From IMG/VR virus record IMGVR_UViG_3300043395_000366, positions 1-41,189 of that record: a stretch of 41,189 nucleotides of DNA, one strand, 5' to 3'. The DNA comes from a virus. The number at the start of each line of letters is the position of its first letter. Positions within the stretch are counted from its first letter, which is position 1. A model generated the notes under the pieces. That model did not search any database. It was not told where the DNA came from and saw nothing but the letters and a program-made list of their open reading frames with translations. Below are positions 7,941 through 17,600 of the stretch, piece after piece. Made by a program: the position numbers and the translations under genes.

Positions 7941-8300
7941 TTATTGACTTTCTGGGTTAGGCTGCTGGTTTTTGTAGTATTCTTTATAGGCTGCGATCAC
8001 TGAGTTCTGCTGTTCGATATACTTACGAAGTTCAGCCACGTTCATGCTCAGTGTTTGATAGCCCTGAGACGTGAGCGCAAAGAATACAACGTTTCCTTTG
8101 CCAGCTAACTCTTCAGCTTTTGCCGCATAGTTTTCTGGCGTGATAACAACCCATGTCAGATCATTCTGAACGATAGGCTGTGTAGGCGGTAGGATCAGTT
8201 CAGCCCTTTCGACTAGAACTGGTTTATCGAATACTTTAGTTGTTTCTGTGCAAGCTGTCAAGAACAATCCGCAGAACGAAGCAATAATAATCTTCTTCAC
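7941..8300 (-). CDS. Outer-membrane lipoprotein, probable o-spanin
   Basis: The 119-aa protein starts with a signal peptide ending in a lipobox (LTAC, Cys17) and is otherwise soluble with a helical C-terminus. It overlaps by 4 nt the end of a gene encoding a membrane-anchored coiled-coil protein. This is the arrangement of two-component spanins, which fuse inner and outer membranes at the end of phage lysis. The central DLTWVVITPEN segment resembles lipoproteins paired with Rz-like proteins in other large phages. The spanin assignment rests on architecture and is moderately sure. Confidence 0.6.
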   Translation of the reverse strand: MKKIIIASFCGLFLTACTETTKVFDKPVLVERAELILPPTQPIVQNDLTWVVITPENYAAKAEELAGKGNVVFFALTSQGYQTLSMNVAELRKYIEQQNSVIAAYKEYYKNQQPNPESQ

Positions 8301-8764
8301 TTTGCAGCCTCCTTCTTTGGAATCTGTCGATCAATGATGTTCTGGCAGATATTGTTTTTGGCTTTACCGCTGAGCTCATCAGGAGTGAGTGGAGCGCCAG
8401 TCACCAGCTCATTACAACGAAGCGCATCTCGTGTTCCGCGATTCACACGGATTTCAACGTCTGCTGGCTTTTTGGCTGCTGACATAGCAAGGTCGCGCTG
8501 CTGGAATTTACGATTAAGAGCATTGACATCGTTCTGTGCTTGCTGAGCTACCTTAGCGACTTCCGCATTGATAGCCTGCATCTTCTTCATGTCAGCCTGC
8601 TGCTGTTCCATGACCATCTTCTGTTGTGTGATCACGCCTTCCATGCGCTGCTGAACTTCAGCTGCTGCTTCTAGCTTGCCTTGTAATGCTTGGATGTAGA
8701 AGTATCCGCCCGAGATGACGGAGAATAGAATAGCTGCAATCGCAATCTTTATACCGAAGCCCAT
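8297..8764 (-). CDS. Rz-like i-spanin (N-terminal anchor plus coiled coil)
   Basis: The start is the ATG at 8764 (MGFGIKIAIAAILF), 4 nt after the upstream stop, with AAAGGG nearby; a longer open frame upstream lies inside the preceding gene. The 155-aa product has one N-terminal transmembrane helix (about residues 5-22) and a long Gln/Met/Lys-rich coiled coil. A C-terminal module with two cysteines (ALRCNEL and NNICQN) follows, with GAPLTPDE typical of Rz-type proteins. Together with the overlapping lipoprotein it should span the periplasm. Confidence 0.65.
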   Translation of the reverse strand: MGFGIKIAIAAILFSVISGGYFYIQALQGKLEAAAEVQQRMEGVITQQKMVMEQQQADMKKMQAINAEVAKVAQQAQNDVNALNRKFQQRDLAMSAAKKPADVEIRVNRGTRDALRCNELVTGAPLTPDELSGKAKNNICQNIIDRQIPKKEAAK

Positions 8765-8768
8765 TTTC

Positions 8769-9368
8769 TTACCCTTTGTGTTTGAAGTATTGGACTTGGC
8801 GTTCTCTTCTTTCTGCGCCCGCCCTCGAAGGATACGTTCCGAGATTTTTTCCTGACGCTTTGGAGACGAGTCGATACTTGCTTCCAACTTTGACAATACG
8901 TTCTTGGAGTCCACTATTTCTTTCAACAACTGCATTTGCGTGTTCGCGTTGAACACTTTCGCCTCCGTTCCCACCTGATCCATCACTACCATTCCCCATA
9001 GCTGAAGTGCGACTGACCGCTTTCACTCTCTTACCAATTGATTTATAATAGACAGTTGCTTCGTTTACGTTCTTACGGCGCATAACTGCTTTGAAGATCA
9101 TGGGCTGACCATATTTCTTCAATGGTCCTTTCATGCCAATACGAGGTTGGCGCTTGCTCCAATGAACATCTGATGTGCTTGTTGCTGGACCAGCATGATT
9201 GGCGGGACCGCCTTCGCCGTCTTCCTTGATAGTGCCTACTTTAGACTTCAGCCATGCTTTCTTTACGGCGATATCTAGAGTTTTACGAGCAGCAGGAGAC
9301 TTAGCTGGTTTTGATAGACGAGCTTTGTTGACTTTCCCTACAAGTCCTGGAGATAATTCCTTTAGCAT
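8769..9368 (-). CDS. Conserved phage virion-module protein, possible protease-processed precursor
   Basis: The basic 199-aa protein has two recognisable modules. The N-terminal module (GLVGKVNKARLSKPAKSPAA and a KKAWLKSK segment) and the C-terminal module (YRLVSKASGKNLGTYPSR, then RRERQVQYFKHKG) both recur in proteins of T4-like phages. A glycine/serine-rich linker lies at about residues 122-137. VNE-A at 101-104 matches the T4 prohead-protease preference (hydrophobic, any, Glu, then a small residue), like sites in the 1250-aa protein. Function is unknown. It overlaps the following conserved gene by 1 nt. Confidence 0.6.
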   Translation of the reverse strand: MLKELSPGLVGKVNKARLSKPAKSPAARKTLDIAVKKAWLKSKVGTIKEDGEGGPANHAGPATSTSDVHWSKRQPRIGMKGPLKKYGQPMIFKAVMRRKNVNEATVYYKSIGKRVKAVSRTSAMGNGSDGSGGNGGESVQREHANAVVERNSGLQERIVKVGSKYRLVSKASGKNLGTYPSRAGAERRERQVQYFKHKG

Positions 9369-9757
9369 TATATCTTCCTTAGAACATCTACGACTCGCAT
9401 GTCCATGACAATCTCGTTTGATCTTATAGTTTTGTTATCAGAACCTATGTTATCTACTACTTCAGGCCAGTAGTTCATTAGCATAAGGAACGGTTTCAGT
9501 ATATGCAGTTGGTCATATAGTTTGAACACAAGCATTCGCGTTAGAGCTTTTGGCTCAAACACATTATACAAAATCATCAAATGGTTTATGATCAATCTTT
9601 CTTTTAGCTCACCATGTTTTTCATATCTACTAAACAATCTACGAACATTTTTGATTCTTGTCAAATCATCCATAAACTCTTGTTCATCTACACACGGATT
9701 CATATAATGATGTGCAGCATAAAGAAAGAAATTCGAATCGTCCAATTTACCTTTCAT
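9368..9757 (-). CDS. Conserved T4-like phage protein of unknown function
   Basis: The 129-aa helical protein has the pattern FFLYAAHHYMNPCVDEQEF, then RYEKHGELKERLIINHLMILYN, then a KALTRMLVFK segment. I recognise this from conserved hypothetical proteins of marine T4-like phages. No catalytic motif or membrane segment is visible. It lies between a membrane protein and a virion-module protein, which suggests an assembly role, but this is inference. Confidence 0.6.
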   Translation of the reverse strand: MKGKLDDSNFFLYAAHHYMNPCVDEQEFMDDLTRIKNVRRLFSRYEKHGELKERLIINHLMILYNVFEPKALTRMLVFKLYDQLHILKPFLMLMNYWPEVVDNIGSDNKTIRSNEIVMDMRVVDVLRKI

Positions 9758-9758
9758 C

Positions 9759-10094
9759 TCACTTTTTTAGTTCTTTGGCAGCCTCTACGATATCTGTGTT
9801 AGCTGCTTCTGCTTTAATGAAAAAGCGCGCAGTCATAGACAGCACGCCCCATGCTAAAAATCCGATAACTGCACCAGCTGCGAGTAAATGTTCCATCGTA
9901 AGTTTTGTTTCAAGATACTCACATAAAACTGGAGCAAAGATAATGGCGGCGCCTGTGCAAACGCCGCCACGAATTGTTGCGTCAAGAATCGTTTTAGGTC
10001 TCATGAATGCAAACATAGTCAAACCGCCAAGCATACCACCAGCTGCTGAAGCTGATTTAGCTGCGACGTATGATCCTGCTGCTTCAAATGACAT
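9759..10094 (-). CDS. Small membrane protein, holin-like
   Basis: The 111-aa protein has three hydrophobic segments (about residues 12-30, 42-58 and 68-88) separated by short charged turns and a charged C-terminal tail (AAKELKK). This size and layout resemble phage holins. Its first codon overlaps the stop of the upstream fibre-type gene by 1 nt. A better holin candidate sits next to the endolysin at 31.6 kb, so this could be a second holin, an antiholin or a structural membrane protein. Confidence 0.45.
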   Translation of the reverse strand: MSFEAAGSYVAAKSASAAGGMLGGLTMFAFMRPKTILDATIRGGVCTGAAIIFAPVLCEYLETKLTMEHLLAAGAVIGFLAWGVLSMTARFFIKAEAANTDIVEAAKELKK

Positions 10095-10474
10095 TAGAAT
10101 GTATCCAGTGATACGCGCTTGATTGTTGTTGAGTTCACTGCAATATACAAATGAGTGTTCGTAAAACGAATTTCACCGACGCCCATGCCAACAGAAGTCG
10201 CGTTATTTGATCCTGGAGTAGAACCAAATGTAATCTTGACTGTGTTAGCAGTGAGCGTCTTTGTGATATTTACGTTTGACGCAAGCTGAACTCTGTTACC
10301 AGAAACAGTTACGTTTGCACTGAATACCGTATTCGACGGAACAGAACCGAAGAAGCTCTTTACTGTGATCTTCTTCGATACTGGTGTTCCGTTTGGATCG
10401 TCAACAATCATCAGCAGATCTGGAGCCGCTGTTGTCGTCAACGCTGTAAGTTGTGTTACCTTCTTGTCAGCCAT
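10094..10474 (-). CDS. Probable virion fibre or tail-associated protein
   Basis: The 126-aa protein begins with MADKKVTQLTAL and a DLLMIVDDPNGTPVSKKIT stretch. I know this N-terminal pattern from fibre- and tail-associated proteins of marine phages, where it probably attaches to the particle. The rest is beta-rich with repeated Asn, Thr and Val. It lies in the virion block next to two other structural-looking genes. Confidence 0.55.
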   Translation of the reverse strand: MADKKVTQLTALTTTAAPDLLMIVDDPNGTPVSKKITVKSFFGSVPSNTVFSANVTVSGNRVQLASNVNITKTLTANTVKITFGSTPGSNNATSVGMGVGEIRFTNTHLYIAVNSTTIKRVSLDTF

Positions 10475-10492
10475 TTAGCGACTCCAAACCTA

Positions 10493-11233
10493 TTAAACGC
10501 CCTTTGGCGATACTGTGAAATTGGTGATACGATTACCCCAACCGTTTGCAAGGTTGTTGGCAACTGCGCCTGTGATTACGAGGTTAGCAGCATGCTTTGT
10601 TGCGTTCGAACCAGCTTCTGGATAGTAAAGTGAATTACCACCACCAGTTACAGCCAACGACTGAGCATTGACGTGATACGTTGCCTTTGCAGAACCTGTG
10701 CCACCTTGCAGCTTAGGCATAGCAAACACGAGAACGTTGTTAGCTGTGTTAGCACGACCACCGAGATAACGAGCAACACCGTTGTTACCACCAGCTGTAT
10801 TTGCAAGGTTGATTGTGATTGTATTACCAGATGCCTTGAATGCAACTGGCATATTGAACACAACATAGAGGTTAGCAGACACGTTTGCTGAAATTACGTT
10901 GTTTGCGTTTGTCTTGACGTAGATTTCTACGATATCTGGATTGCCCAGATAGGTATTTGCATTGTAGTTGAATCCTGATCCAGGAGACGCAGCAACAAGG
11001 ACTTCGTCAAACTGACGAACGTTTCCGTGTGTATCTACGCGATTCTGACGACGAACCCAACCCTTATCAGTTGCAATTACGTTGCGCTTGTTAGCAACCT
11101 GAATATTAGTTGTGCCGTCGGCTTGTGAACCAGAAGCAACTGGAAGAGGGCGATAACCCTTTACAATACCAGCTACTGTATTTGCACCAGATGCTACCTG
11201 ATTTGATTCTCTTGAAAAACCCCAAAGTGCCAT
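10493..11233 (-). CDS. Probable virion structural protein
   Basis: The 246-aa protein is rich in Asn, Gly, Ala and Val with no charged helices, as in beta-sheet phage decoration or tail proteins. An N-terminal MALWGFSRESN and a KGWVRRQNRVDTHGN segment precede a beta-rich C-terminus. No enzyme motif is seen. An AAGGA-type ribosome site precedes the ATG, and a late-type promoter box lies about 56 nt upstream. Exact location in the particle is unknown. Confidence 0.6.
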   Translation of the reverse strand: MALWGFSRESNQVASGANTVAGIVKGYRPLPVASGSQADGTTNIQVANKRNVIATDKGWVRRQNRVDTHGNVRQFDEVLVAASPGSGFNYNANTYLGNPDIVEIYVKTNANNVISANVSANLYVVFNMPVAFKASGNTITINLANTAGGNNGVARYLGGRANTANNVLVFAMPKLQGGTGSAKATYHVNAQSLAVTGGGNSLYYPEAGSNATKHAANLVITGAVANNLANGWGNRITNFTVSPKGV

Positions 11234-11288
11234 TTGTCTTTTCCTTTCCGCTTTTCGTTAGTTGACTACTCGGCATAATATAGTTTAG

Positions 11289-11295
11289 TATTTAG
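11289..11295 (-). promoter_or_regulatory. Candidate T4-like late promoter box (CTAAATA)
   Basis: CTAAATA on the minus strand overlaps the stop codon of the 346-aa gene and precedes a structural gene, leaving a leader of about 50 nt with a ribosome-binding site. It is close to the T4 late -10 consensus TATAAATA. Confidence 0.45.
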
Positions 11296-12332
11296 TCTTT
11301 TTTTGCCTGTGCCTTCTTGTGAGCCAATTCAACACCAGCTTTTCTATTCTTAAGTTTAAGAGCAGCATTCTTAACACCAACGCCGCCAGTTCTCTTAGCA
11401 AGACCTATAGCGTTTGTTCTTACAATCTGATCGTGAGCTTTATGACCATAGCGATATAGAGTTTTTGAACTTAGCTCATCGACCTGCTCTGCATCTTCCT
11501 TGATACCAGCTGACTTTTTAGCTGCTGCCATACCAACCGCATATGGTTCATTTACCTTTGACTTATGCTTGATAAGTGACTTGGCAATCTCATGTCCTTT
11601 TGTAACGACCTTCTTAGGAAGATCGCTGGCTTCACGGAGTGGAGGATTGACTTCAATCTTTTCCTTACCACCCTTGATACCATTACCCTTGTCGCCATGA
11701 ACTTCGCACTTCATTTTTGATTCGTTTGTAGTGCCGCAGCTGCACTTATCATTTGAAGCATTGATGCTCGACAGACGCTTGTTAGCTTTAGCCTGCATTG
11801 CTGACATCTGCTTCTGAGCGATTTTCTGCTGAATCTGCTTCTGCATCGCATCTTTCTTAGCAGCAATCTGCTTTGCTACTGCGTCTTCGGCTTCAGTGAC
11901 TTCAACGCTTTCATACGTTTTCTTACCACCGCCGCCTACTTTGACATAACGTCCAATCATCTTGTTCCAAGAAGTGCGAACGCCTTGGCTACGATTTTTA
12001 GTTTTCAGATTACGAGCTTTTTTTACTGCTTCGGAATCTCCTGGCTGATGACTAGCACTATGAGCCATTGCCTTTGTGCGATAGCTCTGAAGCGTCTTAT
12101 CAGAAATTTCATCGACCTGCTCTACTTCTTCTTTGAAAGCAGGACGCATTTTATCGTATTGAGGCTTAGCAACTAATTTCGTATCTTTCTTCTGACGAAG
12201 AAGTTTGAAATCGTGAGCGTCAATTTTGTTATTCTTATTAGCATCAATCTTATGCTGATCGCCCTTGAGAGCTTCCTTTACGGTTTCTACAAGAGATGGC
12301 GTAAGACCAAACTTCTTTGGATCTACTGACAT
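11292..12332 (-). CDS. Lysine-rich mosaic virion protein with EF-hand-like loop and repeated VDEL modules
   Basis: The 346-aa basic protein holds several modules. An EF-hand or dockerin-like loop is complete at residues 30-41 (D30, N32, N34, I37, D38, D41). A motif of the form VDE(I/L)S-KTL-(Q/Y)-Y occurs twice (73-84 and 284-295), each followed by Lys/His/Ala-rich sequence. Cys197, Cys199 and Cys209 could bind metal. Glu-Ala bonds at 147/148 (VTE-A) and 234/235 (LRE-A) resemble prohead-protease sites. The VDEL modules recur in virion-associated polyproteins of T4-like phages. It is probably a capsid-internal or scaffold-like precursor; the function is unproven. Confidence 0.55.
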   Translation of the reverse strand: MSVDPKKFGLTPSLVETVKEALKGDQHKIDANKNNKIDAHDFKLLRQKKDTKLVAKPQYDKMRPAFKEEVEQVDEISDKTLQSYRTKAMAHSASHQPGDSEAVKKARNLKTKNRSQGVRTSWNKMIGRYVKVGGGGKKTYESVEVTEAEDAVAKQIAAKKDAMQKQIQQKIAQKQMSAMQAKANKRLSSINASNDKCSCGTTNESKMKCEVHGDKGNGIKGGKEKIEVNPPLREASDLPKKVVTKGHEIAKSLIKHKSKVNEPYAVGMAAAKKSAGIKEDAEQVDELSSKTLYRYGHKAHDQIVRTNAIGLAKRTGGVGVKNAALKLKNRKAGVELAHKKAQAKKD

Positions 12333-12333
12333 G

Positions 12334-12570
12334 TTAGTTACCCTTTCTAGTGGTCATGTAATCGTGAACTGTTGTTACATAATCTTCAGCTGTTGTGATC
12401 TTGCTCTGAACCCAGGCTTCCAGCTGCATATCGTCTGTCATCATCTCAGCAAGAGCAGCGGCGCGCTTTGCAATCATCTGCAACTGAGCGCGAGCCATCT
12501 GACCTTCGTAGTCTGCTTCTTCTTTTACTGCGCCGAAGCGGATTGTGTTTTCTAAACTACGATACGACAT
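12334..12570 (-). CDS. Conserved small virion-region protein
   Basis: The 78-aa protein is helical and acidic, with a C-terminal WVQSKITTAEDYVTTVHDYM stretch. I recognise this motif from short proteins in the structural region of T4-like marine phages. A weak ribosome site (GGA) precedes the ATG. Function is unknown; co-location suggests virion assembly. Confidence 0.55.
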   Translation of the reverse strand: MSYRSLENTIRFGAVKEEADYEGQMARAQLQMIAKRAAALAEMMTDDMQLEAWVQSKITTAEDYVTTVHDYMTTRKGN

Positions 12571-12579
12571 TTGTTTTCC

Positions 12580-13896
12580 TTATCTTGAAATCTCTTCCCA
12601 GTCCATAGAAGCATAGATATCAGCACCAGCATTGTCGGCTGCAGCAACCAATGTAAGTTCATAAGGTGTTGACGTAAGACCATTACGCTCTAGCTGGAAC
12701 TTGAACAGCGCTTCTTTTAGAATATCTGTTGGCGTTGAACCCTGAGCTGATCCATTCAAGAATCCGCTTGCCATAGTGCGACCACCAGCGAAACTTGTTC
12801 CTGTCAGATTATACTCAACAGCAGAATCAGATCCAGCATCTACCCAAGAACCACCAGTTGTAGTTCCACCCGTCACAACTTTCCAGTTATAGTTTGCGTT
12901 GTTTGTAATTCCCATCAGAGAAAGTGCTGTAAGAATAACAATAGCATCAAGTCTATTAGGTGATGTTTTTAGTCTAAGAGAAATGACTGGATAGTATGTT
13001 CTAAGTGTAGTAAGATCACGAGGTGAACCGATTGCAGTTTGAATTGCTTGTTGTGAACCGCGAAGTTCGTAACCACCTTCCGAGATAACAGAAGTGCATA
13101 TCTGTTTCAACGTGCTATTGCTTGCTGTTGCACCAGTATTCTTGATCTCGTATCGAACAGGTAACGAAGCAGTTGAAATATATGTCGACGTTATAAAATT
13201 GGCATGATGAAACGAGTGACAGTGAATTAGCTGACCGTCGATAACAAATCCGCAACGAACTGAACCAACGCCGAGCCACTCAATATCAGAAAATAGAATC
13301 TGAGCTTTTGTTAGATCAAGCGTTCTATGTGATGGGCTAGAATTGACGTTACCTAATAGTGTGTCGATATTCCAGCTTGATTGAGGAACACGAGTTTCTA
13401 CAAGAGCACCAGTATTCCAGCTTCGCTCAACAAAGTAAATATCGCTGTTCGATTGCTCAAGATAGATGCCGTTATTTGCACCAAAGTATCCAACACGTTG
13501 ACGCAATCCAGTTTTAGCTGGTTGCATCACGAACGTATTCAAAACCTGTAGTGACTTGCCTGGCTGATACGAGAATACTTTTATTGATTCACGAATGATT
13601 TCTTGATTAGCTCCAGTTGTTACGTTGAGCTTTACAAGACCTTCGTTCTGATTGAACTCATATGATGTGCCGGCTGTATTGGATGTTGACCACAATCCGT
13701 TGTCGCGGTATCTATGCGACGAATCGAATAGTGTAAGCGGTGTTGTTACACGCGCTCGCCCGAAAGCATCAACCGCCATTCCTGATGGATTGGCAGGACC
13801 GATACGATTTCCATACGGATCCGACAGCATCACGACTTCGAAAATCGTGTTGCAGTTCGGTAGATATCTACTCGTATCGGTTCTAAACTGTGCCAT
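12580..13896 (-). CDS. Virion structural protein, beta-rich
   Basis: The 438-aa protein opens with a region (DPYGNRIGP, GMAVDAFGRARVTTP, LFDSSHRY) that I associate with abundant structural proteins of T4-like marine phages. The body is beta-rich with many Ser, Thr and Asn, and it ends with DWEEISR. No enzymatic motif is present. The start overlaps the Dps-like gene stop (TAATG). Position in the virion is not evident; a capsid-surface or tail protein is most likely. Confidence 0.65.
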   Translation of the reverse strand: MAQFRTDTSRYLPNCNTIFEVVMLSDPYGNRIGPANPSGMAVDAFGRARVTTPLTLFDSSHRYRDNGLWSTSNTAGTSYEFNQNEGLVKLNVTTGANQEIIRESIKVFSYQPGKSLQVLNTFVMQPAKTGLRQRVGYFGANNGIYLEQSNSDIYFVERSWNTGALVETRVPQSSWNIDTLLGNVNSSPSHRTLDLTKAQILFSDIEWLGVGSVRCGFVIDGQLIHCHSFHHANFITSTYISTASLPVRYEIKNTGATASNSTLKQICTSVISEGGYELRGSQQAIQTAIGSPRDLTTLRTYYPVISLRLKTSPNRLDAIVILTALSLMGITNNANYNWKVVTGGTTTGGSWVDAGSDSAVEYNLTGTSFAGGRTMASGFLNGSAQGSTPTDILKEALFKFQLERNGLTSTPYELTLVAAADNAGADIYASMDWEEISR

Positions 13897-14336
13897 TACT
13901 CGCCTTTAGTAAACGAACGCAGCATCCAACCATGCTTGTCATGAGTATCAATACGATCCTCAAGGAAGTTTACGATTCCGCGCTTACCAAGCATCTCAGC
14001 TTCGCGATGAGCTGCCATGAGATCAGACAGAACGCGCTGATTGTCAGCGAGCAACTTAGCCATCATCATACGAGCAGTTGGGACGCTCATCTCGTCTTCG
14101 ATTGAAGATAGCTGCTGGAAACGAGTAAACGATCCAGGAGCATAGGCATCGAGGGTGCGGATGTGTTCTGCAATAGCATCAACCGCACCCCAAACTTCCG
14201 CGTAGAGATCACCCAAGAATGCGTGATACTCCGAGAAGCTATGACCTTCCACGTTCCAGTGATAGTTATGAGCTTTCAGATAAAACGCAAAGCTAGTAGC
14301 TTGCGCCTTCTTGAGTGCCTCTACGAGTTGTTCCAT
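13896..14336 (-). CDS. Dps-like ferritin
   Basis: The 146-aa four-helix protein has the Dps ferroxidase signature region HNYHWNVEG (residues 23-30), then EYHAFLGDLYAEV and VDAIAEHI. In Escherichia coli Dps the iron site uses His51, His63, Asp67 and Glu82. Here His26, His38 and Glu57 are the apparent equivalents. The position four after His38 is Gly42, with Asp43 next, so one ferroxidase Asp is displaced or lost. Dps proteins store iron and coat DNA. The neighbouring structural genes and the following lysine-rich protein suggest a role with virion or host DNA. It overlaps its neighbours by 1 nt or nearly so. Confidence 0.85.
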   Translation of the reverse strand: MEQLVEALKKAQATSFAFYLKAHNYHWNVEGHSFSEYHAFLGDLYAEVWGAVDAIAEHIRTLDAYAPGSFTRFQQLSSIEDEMSVPTARMMMAKLLADNQRVLSDLMAAHREAEMLGKRGIVNFLEDRIDTHDKHGWMLRSFTKGE

Positions 14337-14337
14337 A

Positions 14338-14613
14338 TTACTTCTTTCCCTTCTTTACTGCCTTCTTAGGAGCAGCCTTCTTAGCTGGCGCTTTCTTAGC
14401 AGGAGCAGTCTTCTTAGGAGCTGCGGTTTTCTTAGCTGGAGCTTTCTTAGCAACCACTGCTGTTTCTTCCTTTACTGGTGCTGGAATTGGAGCAGGAGCC
14501 GGTTCTGGCTTCACTGGATCCAACTGAGCTGGCTTTTCATCCTTTGGCCATAGCAACCATGCAAAAGCAATAACAGCAACGACTAGACCACCCCAAACAT
14601 ACATATCATTCAT
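14338..14613 (-). CDS. Membrane-anchored protein with histone H1-like Lys/Ala/Pro tail
   Basis: The 91-aa protein has one N-terminal transmembrane helix (about residues 5-22, ending in WLLWPK) and a Pro-rich linker. From residue 55 there is a tail of repeated KKAPAKK, AAPKK and APAKKA units ending in KKGKK. Such tails bind DNA non-specifically in bacterial H1-like proteins. The membrane helix would hold this tail at the inner membrane, facing the cytoplasm if N-out. It lies directly before the Dps-like gene. Function is inferred from composition only. Confidence 0.6.
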   Translation of the reverse strand: MNDMYVWGGLVVAVIAFAWLLWPKDEKPAQLDPVKPEPAPAPIPAPVKEETAVVAKKAPAKKTAAPKKTAPAKKAPAKKAAPKKAVKKGKK

Positions 14614-14625
14614 TTCATTTTCTCC

Positions 14626-17600
14626 TTAACAATCCCATGCTCTACGCGACCAGTAGTTAGCACTGGTCTTTTTGGTTAGATTACCCTGACCGCTTGAGCG
14701 AGCACAGTATGATCTCTTACGGGCAGGTTGATCCTTCTTGATACTCAGTTTCTTATCACCAAAGTTTACCTTCTTGATGTTTCCTGTTGATGGATCGCGA
14801 ACATAAACTTTAGACTTTTTGACGTCGCCTTTCATAGGCTTATTCAGTTGAACGTTACGTCCTTGATATATAGCTTCGTTCATCGCATCTTCTTGTGCTT
14901 CAAGTGCTTCCTGAACTTCTGGATGATGTTCAAACGAAGACTGAACTGTGATGCCATAGTCGCGAGCAAGCGGAGCAAGTTCAAATCCTGCAGCGAATGA
15001 TTCGTTTAGTTCGTTTGACTCACGAATACCACCAAGCGCCTTACGGATATCACTCAGATGTTTCTTAGAAAGATCCTGCTTAGCCTGATTAGCAAGAACG
15101 CGCTGATGACCAGCATCTGAATCAGACGGTGGCATCGTGTATGCTGGTTTATCTACAGCAAACGGAGCAGTTACAAACTCAGTTGTCTGTCCTGGCGTAG
15201 CAGCCGCATAGTTTCTACGAATAGCATCTGTTCCTACGAAACGATTTGATGGATCGTTCTTGTTTGAGCTTGTTGGCTCAGATCCAGTATATCCTTCGCT
15301 AGCTGCTCTTACTTTCTTAGGAAGCGCATCACGAAGTTCCTTGTTTGTTTGACCTGAATACGGAACTTTTCCAGTAGGATGCGGATGCGTCTTCTGAAGA
15401 GTGATATGCGGATGCGACGCTTCCATCTGAACAGCTGTTTTTTTATGTTCTTTACGATAAACAATCTTACCGTCAGGCAGCTTTACCTTTACCATCTTTA
15501 CGTCAACGCGACGATTAGCTTCGTTGGTTGGTTTTGGATGCCATGCATGAAAACTTTTGACGCGCTTCGTTCTCTGTGAAAGAGGAGTTGCACCATGAGT
15601 CGACATCTGCTCAGTAATCTTACTAGCCTGATTTGGCGTCATATACTTCTTAGGCTTTACATAAGACTTGATCGTTTTCTTTCCTGGTTCAATCTTTTGA
15701 ACAGAACCACCTTTAGCAAGGAAATCCTTCATAGCTGCTGCAGAGTCTTTTGCTAAGTCAGCTTTGAATGGAGTGAACTTACGATCAACGAATGACTTTT
15801 TCTTTCCATAGTTCAGATAAGCAACTGTAGAACGTTCTCCGTCCTTACGAGCTTTAGCCCAGTTAGCCTGACCTTCCTTTACTTCATGACCCTTGTCACT
15901 AATCTGATGCACAGTATATTTACCACCAACGCGAGTAATTTTATTACCACGATCTGCGTGTGCATCAGCTTTTGACTTATCCTTGAACACACGAGAGCTG
16001 TTCTTATACTTACCCTTATCGTCGTGATACTTTACAATGTATCCTTCAACCTGAGTTTCTTCTTTTGGAACACAGTTAGGAACCTTTCGACCATTCTTCA
16101 TCTTCATACCAACTGCTGTGTATCCCTTCCAGCATGCGCTCTTCAAACCGCCTGTTGGAGCTTTTACTTTTTCAGACAGATCCTTATCCATTTCAGCAGC
16201 CTTTCCGCCAGCAATGAATGAGTTGACGCGAGAAAATGCTTCGTTGATATCTTCGTTCTGTTCGTATCCACGAGCAAATACTTCAAAGATGATATCTACG
16301 TCAACACCAGACTTTTCAGCTTTATTGAGAAGCGCATATGCTTCTTTAGTTTGAACACGATAGCGAACACGTGAGTATGTCGCTGGATCTTGTGTCGTAA
16401 GATCAATCAACTTGTCGAGCAGATCAGCGAGCTTTGAACGCATTTCAGGTGACTGAAGCGCAGCCTTCTTTGATGAACGCAGCGCACGACGATACTTCTG
16501 AAGTTCGTCAGCATCTGAAAGACCAAGACGAAGAAGTAAATCTAGCTTCTGTGAAAGTGGGCGCGACTTATTAGGATCGGTAGGACGATCTTCATCTTTT
16601 GCTGCTTCTGCGATACGACGAGTTCCTGGCGGTTCATCAGAGTCTTGTGGATATGGGGCGTTGGTGCGATTACGACCAGTTCCCATATAGAACTCTTTGA
16701 ACTGTTTTCCACCAAGAGAGATCTTCTTACCCTGCTTTTCGATTCCGTGAGTAAGAACGTTCTTGAATGAAGCAAAAGATTTACCAGCCTGAATAGTCAT
16801 ATCGTGCTTGTCTGCTGGTAAACGAGTAGCAGCAAACTTATCAAGCATCTTGTTAGCATCAGCAACAGAAATTTTATGCTTAGACTTATCAGAGAAAACA
16901 ACTTCATGATTGCCACGAGACAAAAGAACTTTGCGTAGCTGATACATGATATTTGTATCGCCAGCATCTTGTGCGTCAACTGTTCCCTTACGACCTTCAT
17001 CAACAGAACGAGCGTAGTGTGCGAGCTTTCTGTTCAGATGCAAGTGACCGTGCTTCGGGTTTGGTGCTTCACGATCGTTCTTTGTTGGATCAATTTTCAG
17101 AGTATCCAGTTTGGTTGGATCGATGTTCAATGGCGAGTCATGTTTAGCGTCAGCCTTTGTCTTTTCCCAGTCAGAAACAGACATACCACGCTTTGCAGCT
17201 TGGATCTTATCCTGAGCTACGTCCTTCGCTGAACCTTCTTTTTCTTTTGCTTCAATTACAAGTGACTCTTTTACTTCACGAGCTTTCTTTGTATATTCCT
17301 GAGCCTGCTTACGAACGCGAGGCATCAAACGTGTAGCCAAACGACCAACGAGTGAGTTTAGGTTCTTACCGAAACGCTGCACGAGTGCTGTGTCTACTGC
17401 AATACGCTGTGAACGTGACAGTGAGCTATACTCAAGATTTTTTTTACCAGTTGCGCGCTTACGGAGAAGCATGATAGCAGCCTTACGTGCGCGCATCTTC
17501 AGACGCTGCTGTGCTGGCATCTGCTTTGCTTTGATTTGACGGAGACGAGCAAGACGCTTGCTCATCGACTTCATGCGCTGAGAAAGTTTCTGGCGCTGCT

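Noticed and set aside
8765-8992. N-terminal extension of the i-spanin frame to 8992
   Set aside because: It lies inside the preceding gene, whose C-terminal module is well conserved. The internal ATG at 8764 has a ribosome site and begins with the expected membrane anchor.
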